The notes under the pieces: model-generated | What the model saw: only the letters and a program-made list of their open reading frames with translations | Told to the model about the DNA's origin: nothing | Database searches by the model: none | Program-made: the position numbers and the translations under genes | Shown: positions 8,101-12,779 of the stretch, piece after piece | How the letters are laid out: each line of letters begins with the position of its first letter | How positions within the stretch are numbered: the first letter of the stretch is position 1 | Source: Onstottus_B sp049273855 | GTDB taxonomy: Bacteria; Acidobacteriota; Blastocatellia; UBA7656 | DNA length: 17,825 bases | Direction: 5' to 3' | Assembly: GCA_049273855.1 (NCBI GenBank) | Contig: JBASRN010000337.1 | Coordinates: 1 to 17,825 of the forward strand

Positions 8101-9326
8101 TCAGCCCCCACAGTCTCTTGCGCCATCAGATGGAGACTACGTCTGCCCGGATCAACTATGACCAGATCGTCGGCCTGGCTGCCGGAAGCGCGCGCGCGGA
8201 TTATGAAAGTTGCGCCGGGCCAGGAACCGACCGTCACACCTGCCACTTCCCAGCCCGCAGCGTCTCCTTGTCTTAATGCCGACTCGGCGAGCAATACGAG
8301 ACTGCCGTCAGCCGTCAGAAGCGCCACATCCGCGTTGTGATGGCCGGTGAAGTTCCCAGTTGCGATCGACGTAATCGTAGACGCGAACGAGCGGCGATGA
8401 ATCACCGAAGCTGGAATTCCTGCCTGGCCGCTTCCGAAGAAGGTCGATTGATCTTCTCCCAGCACAAATAGCAGTTCGCTTCCGGCTGCGACCAACAAGT
8501 CCGCGTTCCGACTGCCAGCTAATCGAGTAAACGCGATAACTTTAGCTTCGGCCGGCAAGCTCATGATCTTCGGCTGAGCGTTGAGTGAGCCCTTGGGCGA
8601 ATCGAAAAGAATCACCTCGGGGCCTGATCTCCCGACGATTCCAACAGCAAGCTCGTTTGATCCGTCGGGCTCGCACGTATTACCCGCCGCCATTGCAGTC
8701 ACTCGTCCCGCCAGTTCGATCCTCTGCGCCGGAGCTATGCGGCCGGCGTCGTCGCCTGCCAGCAGATAAAGCGCATTGCCGTCGCGCGCCGCTGCGGCTA
8801 CATCCAGACGCCCGTCTCCGTTGAAATCACCGGCCGCAAGAAAATCGGGGGGCTCAGCCACGGCGATTGACGCGGAAGGCGACAAAGGAGGCGATACCTT
8901 ATTGGCGGCTTTGCGCTGCCTCGCGTCGGGATTATCCGGGTAAAGCGCATCCGGATTGCCGCGATACAAGCTCAGGGCGAAGTGCCCCGATCCCGCCTGC
9001 CCGACTACAAGATCCCGAACGCCGTCGCGATCGAAATCCCCCGATGTCATAGACAATGAGTTGGTGAACTCGCCGTCGTTGGCAGGGAGTTGACGAAACG
9101 AGAGTCGGTCGCTCAATCCGGCGACTCTTCGCGCCAGCGATCCATCCTGTCGCAATGAGGCGCTTCGCGTTTCGCCGGCAGTCCTGCCAGGTCCGCTCGA
9201 GTCTATCGAGGTTTGCGCGTTCGGCTGCGGAAAGGCAGCGAGACCCAAGCCGATGAGCACGGCACAAAGCGCCAATCGAGGCGAGATGCGTCCGCAGATG
9301 CTGTTTGTCATTCGAGAAGGTGACAT
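5103..9326 (-). CDS. Giant secreted multidomain surface protein (FG-GAP, beta-helix, DUF11, two HYR)
   Basis: This is a 1407-residue exported protein from ATG 9326, with GGGAGG 11 bases upstream. Residues 1-38 carry a signal peptide. Residues 95-450 contain FG-GAP/VCBS-type repeats with calcium-loop motifs DFDRDGVRD (97-105) and DFNGDGRLD (167-175), suggesting a beta-propeller. At 466-545 comes a CSLREA-type beta-helix entry (TTTDNGDD, GSLREAILDANANAGADTI). Residues 555-725 are right-handed beta-helix repeats (EGNFIGTN, GNSIGTN, GNRNGVQI). Residues 853-972 form a DUF11 domain (NAGPGTATSVTVTD). Two tandem HYR domains (983-1056 and 1061-1138) each have six cysteines and the motif VDNCPG. Residues 1145-1295 resemble an ASPM/SPD-2/Hydin-type Ig domain (FTIENVGCVPFTL). 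The last 110 residues are unassigned. No sortase, PEP-CTERM or type IX tail is visible, so its export or anchoring route is open. An adhesive or matrix role is likely. Confidence 0.9.
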   Translation of the reverse strand: MSPSRMTNSICGRISPRLALCAVLIGLGLAAFPQPNAQTSIDSSGPGRTAGETRSASLRQDGSLARRVAGLSDRLSFRQLPANDGEFTNSLSMTSGDFDRDGVRDLVVGQAGSGHFALSLYRGNPDALYPDNPDARQRKAANKVSPPLSPSASIAVAEPPDFLAAGDFNGDGRLDVAAAARDGNALYLLAGDDAGRIAPAQRIELAGRVTAMAAGNTCEPDGSNELAVGIVGRSGPEVILFDSPKGSLNAQPKIMSLPAEAKVIAFTRLAGSRNADLLVAAGSELLFVLGEDQSTFFGSGQAGIPASVIHRRSFASTITSIATGNFTGHHNADVALLTADGSLVLLAESALRQGDAAGWEVAGVTVGSWPGATFIIRARASGSQADDLVIVDPGRRSLHLMAQETVGADSSSGTPAQSRVFVSVAVEGEPSAVLPMRLSEHALNNLVMLRKGQIAATSVQPAVATTFVVTTTTDNGDDMAPTPGSLREAILDANANAGADTIIFNIPTPPPHIIIPPSPLPAITEAVTINGTSQPDFSGTPVVELNGISAGVSNGLVINAPSCSVRGLVINRFSGSGIAVTGNGNIIEGNFIGTNATASFALGNAEDGVVISAGSTNLIGGTTAAARNLLSGNRNGVQILGVGTGNQVRGNSIGTNIAGNLSLGNSINGVLILGASGTAIGAVGSASSNTISFNGGAGVAVASGTNNAILSNSIVLNGGLGIDLAVTGVTPNDLGDGDLGANNRQNFPVITSASAAGTSTAIVGTLNSNANTVFGIEFFSNQVPNASGFGEGQTFIGSATVTTDGAGDAGFNLTFPVTVPPGQVITATATDPTGNTSEFSRAVQVGGVVGGQPADLSVLVNIAPNPVETGSNVTKTIFVTNAGPGTATSVTVTDVLSANTSFVSCASTGGGVCGGSGNNRTVTFASLAPGASALITIVAGVNCSVANGAIIGNTAMVFSPATPDLNTSNNVASATTLASNPAPRITCPGNIVQATDSGQCTGTANFAPLVVDNCPGSGVSCSPPAGSNFSIGTTTVNCIATDAGGATATCSFTVTINDLQPLIIVCPASFSISALPGQCSPVVNYPAPTVVDNCPGATVVCAPPSGSAFPVGTTTVTCTATGSNAGSGSATCSFMITVIGLPQAELVIEGNGPALEFGPVVAKGKSRKIKKQPGRNFTIENVGCVPFTLSLESIRRLGNDVDRGRITDSDDQRLFSVNLVSPEGVLTKLEILKHVIIGPGEKLKFRVLFNPVIPPVTRETRGLAAHQVLPNLITSRVTFRLDDGSAITINLVARVDTAVKLIDPQNPKKPPLIVFQRAGNEFVIEYSIYDSNLDVSRASYQFFDRRDRPVGGALTVSLTELVQQRGVVTGQTFTVVQKISGANDHGEIVGVVVTVSDHESSASDSND
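5982..6378 (-). repeat. Tandem HYR domain duplication inside the large gene
   Basis: Two adjacent HYR modules of about 75 codons share the framework ITCPGN/IIVCPA, GQC, VDNCPG, SCSPP/VCAPP, GTTTVNC/GTTTVTC and ATCSFT/ATCSFM. Each carries six cysteines in register. The DNA has diverged, although short blocks such as TTGTCGACCAC recur. This indicates an old internal duplication rather than an active repeat. HYR is an Ig-like fold associated with adhesion. Confidence 0.75.
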
Positions 9327-9685
9327 GGCGGCAAGGACCTCCCTCTGTCAGTGCCGATACAACGGATGGTTGTCAGAACACCCGCTTCAAGGAGAGACCG
9401 AATCGAGACGGCCTTCCGAACGTAGTCGGGCAGGTCGGGTCATCGCCGCCCCCGAAACAACCTCTCTGCGGTTTCTGTGAAATCATCTCGATGGCTTTTG
9501 GCCAGTTGGGGAAGCGCCCAGGACCTGGCTAGAGATCGAGCAAATGATTGATTCCTTTTTCTCTTAAGGCTTCGAGCTCGAGGCTAAGACCTCAGGAGCC
9601 ACTTGGTTAAAGTAACAGGAAGCCCTGTCCTGCGGTTAGCTACTATACTGATATTCTGCTGAAAGGCAAAGGACTTTTTGTGGCG
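9327..9685. other. Divergent intergenic region, 5' part
   Basis: This stretch lies between the minus-strand giant gene and the plus-strand glycan operon. It must hold the promoter of the giant gene, but I cannot place clear boxes. It contains ACAACGGAT followed by GTTGT (9359-9373), a half-site that recurs at the operon promoter, and a 10-base palindrome TCGAGCTCGA at 9572-9581. It also has a TATACT box at 9644-9649 without a matching -35. No gene is supported. Confidence 0.4.
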
Positions 9686-9856
9686 CTACCGAATCGTCGG
9701 CTGGGCTTGAAGTGTGCCGACCGGATCCCGATCGGCGGTAGTCGGATATCCGCCCGGTCGTTCCGCCAGCAGACCTAATGTGTTTTCCGCGGGATCATAA
9801 GGAACAGCCACGCTGTACCCCACGGACTCCGTTGTAATTGACAACGGATAGAGCAT
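9686..9856 (-). CDS. Possible 56-residue protein or gene remnant
   Basis: A minus-strand frame runs from ATG 9856-9854 to TAG 9688-9686. The same frame stays open upstream to about 10018 without another ATG. The product begins MLYPLSITTESVGYSVAV and ends GTLQAQPTIR. Its codon choice (GAT, CCG, GGC, CTG, GCC) resembles real coding DNA of this window, but there is no good ribosome site and no recognised family. It could be the surviving C-terminal end of a decayed gene, a small real gene, or chance. It overlaps the candidate promoter of the opposite-strand glycan operon, which argues against a functional gene. Confidence 0.25.
   Translation of the reverse strand: MLYPLSITTESVGYSVAVPYDPAENTLGLLAERPGGYPTTADRDPVGTLQAQPTIR
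9828..9848. promoter_or_regulatory. Candidate operator dyad over the operon -35 box
   Basis: TCCGTTGT (9828-9835) and ACAACGGA (9841-9848) are perfect inverted arms separated by five bases. The right arm overlaps the TTGACA -35 box at 9838-9843, so a bound regulator would block RNA polymerase. The arm sequence ACAACGGA occurs again at 9359-9366, upstream of the divergent giant gene. Confidence 0.5.
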
Positions 9857-9866
9857 GAAGTATCGT
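9838..9866 (+). promoter_or_regulatory. Candidate sigma-70 type promoter of the glycan operon
   Basis: A perfect -35 box TTGACA (9838-9843) is followed after exactly 17 bases by TATCGT (9861-9866), a 4 of 6 match to TATAAT. Transcription would begin near 9873. That is only a few bases before the furthest upstream possible start of the glycosyltransferase (TTG 9879), which favours a start further downstream and a leader of roughly 160 bases. Confidence 0.5.
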
Positions 9867-10020
9867 GCGTGCGTTTGATTGGCGTTCTCACCCCTCTCTT
9901 CACGGCCCGTTCGCGGGGCGGAAGCTGTCTCATCCTGCTGGACTACGCTTGATCCCGCCGTGGAGTTGTTTCTACAAAGAGAGACGTTTCGCCGGAGCGC
10001 TAATAGCGCTGGAGGGGGTC

Positions 10021-10047
10021 ATGGAGCGTGCACTTTGGATGGCGTAA
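10021..10047 (+). CDS. Possible 8-codon leader ORF at the glycosyltransferase start
   Basis: ATG 10021 has the best ribosome site in the area (GGAGG five bases upstream) but yields only MERALWMA before TAA at 10045-10047, in a different frame from the glycosyltransferase. It could be a translated leader that couples to the gene. Alternatively, one base has been gained or lost and this ATG is the true ancestral start. Confidence 0.25.
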   Translation: MERALWMA

Positions 10048-11138
10048 GCCAATCAGTAAAAGGGCATCATTACGAGGTTGCTGCCGATGATAAACGCATT
10101 GAGTCCAGCGTCATCATCGTCAACTATAATGCCGGGGACAAGCTCTTGCGTTGCCTGTCAGGCGTTGTTCGGTCCGCTGGGACAAATTGTGAGGTCTTCG
10201 TTGTCGACAATGCTTCCGCCGATGGGGCGGCCGACATAGTTGAATCGGATTTTCCGGAAGTAATCGTCATACGGTCCGAGACCAATCTTGGGTTCGGCGC
10301 AGGTTGTAATCTTGGGGCAAGGCGAGCGCGCGGACAGTACCTGGTGTTTCTCAACCCCGACACGATTGTTGAAGCTGGATGGCTGGAAGCTTTGATCAGA
10401 CCGATCCGGACGGAGGTCAGCGCGGGACTCGTAACTGCGAAGATCCTTCTGGCTGGCAACTCGAACCTGATCAATACGTGCGGGAACACGGTTCACATCA
10501 CAGGCATTGCATTGTGTCGCGGGCTGGGCTGCTCGCGAGATGCTTTGAATGAGCCTGGAGAGGTGGCTGCTGTTTCCGGAGCGGCGTTTTCGATCCGTCG
10601 TAGCTTGTTTGAATTGCTGGGAGGATTTGATGAGGACATGTTCCTCTATATGGAAGACACGGATCTCTCGTTGCGGGCAAGATTAGCGGGATGGCGATGC
10701 CTGTATGCGCCCGATAGCATCGTGCTGCATGACTACGCTCTGAAGATGACCTCGCTCAAGGTGTTCTATCAGGAGCGCAACCGATATTTGATGCTGCTCA
10801 AGAATCTGAGATGGGGAACGCTCGTTGTTTCGCTCCCGATCTACTTGCTGGCTGAGTTGATCACGTGGTCATTCGTCTTATTCAAGGACCGTCACAACAT
10901 TGGCAATAAGGTCCTAGCCTTCCGCTGGATCGCCGCCAACTGGCGCGCGGTGATGAGGAAGAGAAACGCGACCCAGTCGCTCAGGAATAGCCGCGATCGA
11001 GACATCTTGCGAACTACCGATTTCAGGCTCGATTTTAAACAGGTGAGCCCGGGCCTGATGGGCTCGCTCGCAGGATTGGTGTTTAACCCTCTCTTCCTTG
11101 TATTGAGGCTGGTGACCATGTCGTTAGTGTGGTGGTAA
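10035..11138 (+). CDS. Family 2 glycosyltransferase, rhamnosyltransferase-like
   Basis: This enzyme should transfer a sugar from an NDP donor to a growing glycan at the inner face of the membrane. The GT-A fold motifs are clear, numbered from TTG 10035: IIVNYN (27-32), VVDNASADG (56-64), NLGFGAGCN (84-92), the metal-binding NPD (107-109), and the acceptor-side FDEDMFLYMEDTDLSLRARLAGW. The layout matches the rhamnosyltransferase-like GT2 group. A hydrophobic segment (LVVSLPIYLLAELITWSFVLF) and a hydrophobic C-terminus suggest membrane attachment. The start is uncertain: the frame is open up to TTG 9879 and offers GTG 9960. I prefer TTG 10035 because it has GGAG eight bases upstream, gives a normal N-terminus and suits the promoter at 9838. 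It is the first gene of a four-gene operon. Confidence 0.85.
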   Translation: MDGVSQSVKGHHYEVAADDKRIESSVIIVNYNAGDKLLRCLSGVVRSAGTNCEVFVVDNASADGAADIVESDFPEVIVIRSETNLGFGAGCNLGARRARGQYLVFLNPDTIVEAGWLEALIRPIRTEVSAGLVTAKILLAGNSNLINTCGNTVHITGIALCRGLGCSRDALNEPGEVAAVSGAAFSIRRSLFELLGGFDEDMFLYMEDTDLSLRARLAGWRCLYAPDSIVLHDYALKMTSLKVFYQERNRYLMLLKNLRWGTLVVSLPIYLLAELITWSFVLFKDRHNIGNKVLAFRWIAANWRAVMRKRNATQSLRNSRDRDILRTTDFRLDFKQVSPGLMGSLAGLVFNPLFLVLRLVTMSLVWW

Positions 11139-11141
11139 TGG

Positions 11142-11753
11142 ATGACTCTTAGATCACCGACCAGCTTGAACACCAAAGATCCGGCCTACTCTTCCCTCCT
11201 GCTGGCCGAAGAGACCGCCTGGTGGAAGAGGCTACTTGACGTACAGCGCCCGTATCGATGGAACCTGCGGCGCCTCAACCCCTGCTTTACGCTCGACATC
11301 GGATGTGGAATTGGCAGAAACCTTATCAACCTGGATGGAAACGGGATCGGAATCGACCACAACGAGCATTCGGTCGCGATAGCGCGCTACAGGGGACTTC
11401 ACGCCTACACCCCGGCCGAGTTTCGCGGCTCATCGTTTGATCTTCCTGAACGGTTCGATTCCATTCTCCTGTCGCACGTCGCCGAACACATGAGTGAGGA
11501 AGAAGCTGCGAGCCTTCTGAAGGGCTACGTCTACCTCTTAAGGCCCCAGGGGCAGGTCATATTGATAACCCCGCAAGAGTGTGGACAGCGCGCGGACCCG
11601 ACTCACGTTCAATTCATGGATTTCGAGAGGCTGAGGCACATCTCTCGCGAGAGCGGCCTGGTCTTTGTTAGAGAGTTCTCGTTTCCGTTCCCGCGCGCGT
11701 TTGGCCGCCTCTTTCGATATAACGAATTCGTTTCGATCAGCAGAAAAGCCTGA
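11142..11753 (+). CDS. Class I SAM-dependent methyltransferase
   Basis: This 203-residue protein carries the Rossmann-type SAM fold. Motif I is LDIGCGIGRN (51-60), the acidic residue that binds the ribose hydroxyls is in GID (70-72), motif IV-like SHVAEHM is at 111-117, and a strand with ITPQE is at 142-146. The C-terminal half (THVQFMDFERLRHI, VREFSFPFPRAFGRLF) resembles Methyltransf_11/23 enzymes that modify sugars or lipid-linked glycans. The acceptor cannot be read from sequence. The ATG lies three bases after the stop of the glycosyltransferase, so translational coupling is likely, and the next gene follows after six bases. Glycan O-methylation is the natural guess from context. Confidence 0.88.
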   Translation: MTLRSPTSLNTKDPAYSSLLLAEETAWWKRLLDVQRPYRWNLRRLNPCFTLDIGCGIGRNLINLDGNGIGIDHNEHSVAIARYRGLHAYTPAEFRGSSFDLPERFDSILLSHVAEHMSEEEAASLLKGYVYLLRPQGQVILITPQECGQRADPTHVQFMDFERLRHISRESGLVFVREFSFPFPRAFGRLFRYNEFVSISRKA

Positions 11754-11759
11754 GGAATC

Positions 11760-12695
11760 ATGTACAGGTCTCATCGCATCACAGCCGTGGTACCGGCCTA
11801 CAACGAAGCGCCGCACATCGCCGAGGTCATCACGACGATGCCCGGTTTCGTGGATCACATAATCGTGGTTGACGACTGCAGCACCGACGGGACCGCGGAA
11901 GCTGCCCTTGCTTCAAACGACTCCCGGCTGAGCGTCTTGCGGACCAAGGGGAATCAGGGGGTAGGCGGAGCGATGATCCTCGGCTATCGGAGAGCGATCG
12001 AGCTCGACAGCGCGGTCGTCGTGAAGATGGACGGGGATGGGCAGATGGCTCCGGAGCATTTGCCGGCTTTGCTCGATCCGCTTATCGAACAGGGCTACGA
12101 CTATGCGAAAGGCAATCGCTTCCTCGCCAGCGAATCTCTGGGGTCAATGCCCAGGCACCGGCTGTTGGGCAACGTAGCGCTTACATTCATGACCAAGCTC
12201 GCCTCGGGCTACTGGCACGTTTTCGATCCGCAGAATGGTTACACCGCGATCAAGGCAGACGCCCTGCGCACTATCAATCTGGGTTCCGTACACAAGGGGT
12301 TTTTTTTCGAGAACGACGTGCTGCTGCATTTGAACTTCTTCAGGAAGCGAGTAAAGGATGTGGCAATTCCGGCTCGCTACGGGCAGGAGCAATCGAGTCT
12401 GAATCCGTTCAAGATTGGGGTGACGTTTCCGTTTCTGTTGCTGGCCCGTTTTTTCTATCGGGTCTATCAGAAGTACATTCTTAGGGACTTCTCACCGATA
12501 GCGTTGTTCTTGTTATCGGGCATGGTTCTCTTCGGCTGGGGCGCCGGGTTCGGAGTGTATTTATGGATTAAGAGCCTCGGGTCCGAGCATCTGACGCCGA
12601 CGGGAACTATTATGCTGTCGCTGTTGCCGTTGATTGTAGGGTTTCAGCTCCTATTGCAGGGGATCGTTCTTGATATCCAGGAGACTCCCAAGTAA
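11760..12695 (+). CDS. Polyprenyl-phosphate glycosyltransferase, DPM1/GtrB-like
   Basis: This is a 311-residue family 2 enzyme with PAYNE (12-16), VDDCSTDGT (37-45), the metal site MDGDGQ (90-95), NRF (119-121) and QNGYTAIKADAL (158-169). Two membrane helices follow at about 244-268 and 283-305. This is the layout of dolichol- or undecaprenyl-phosphate mannosyl/glucosyl transferases, which move a sugar from an NDP donor onto a lipid phosphate on the cytoplasmic face. The product would serve as donor for a GT-C enzyme on the other side of the membrane, which fits the YfhO-type gene that follows. GAGGA overlaps the previous stop codon and sits close to the ATG, indicating operon translation. 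A tract of eight T at 12300-12307 encodes Phe residues. Confidence 0.9.
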   Translation: MYRSHRITAVVPAYNEAPHIAEVITTMPGFVDHIIVVDDCSTDGTAEAALASNDSRLSVLRTKGNQGVGGAMILGYRRAIELDSAVVVKMDGDGQMAPEHLPALLDPLIEQGYDYAKGNRFLASESLGSMPRHRLLGNVALTFMTKLASGYWHVFDPQNGYTAIKADALRTINLGSVHKGFFFENDVLLHLNFFRKRVKDVAIPARYGQEQSSLNPFKIGVTFPFLLLARFFYRVYQKYILRDFSPIALFLLSGMVLFGWGAGFGVYLWIKSLGSEHLTPTGTIMLSLLPLIVGFQLLLQGIVLDIQETPK

Positions 12696-12779
12696 TTCTG
12701 GACGCGATTCGGCGGCGGCGGGATGCGACGAACTGCCGCTGTCGGGTAAATCTCCGAGCCTAATTGGTCGATACTCCTT

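Noticed and set aside
5103..9326. Plus-strand frames of 60-270 codons across the giant gene
   Set aside because: They are antisense shadows of a continuous 1407-codon frame with clear domains.
9572..9581. Palindrome TCGAGCTCGA
   Set aside because: It is a 10-base self-complementary word with no loop, no T-run and no partner sites, so it is compatible with chance.
9644..9649. TATACT as a -10 box for the glycan operon
   Set aside because: No acceptable -35 box lies 16-18 bases upstream, and the TTGACA site at 9838 is a better candidate.
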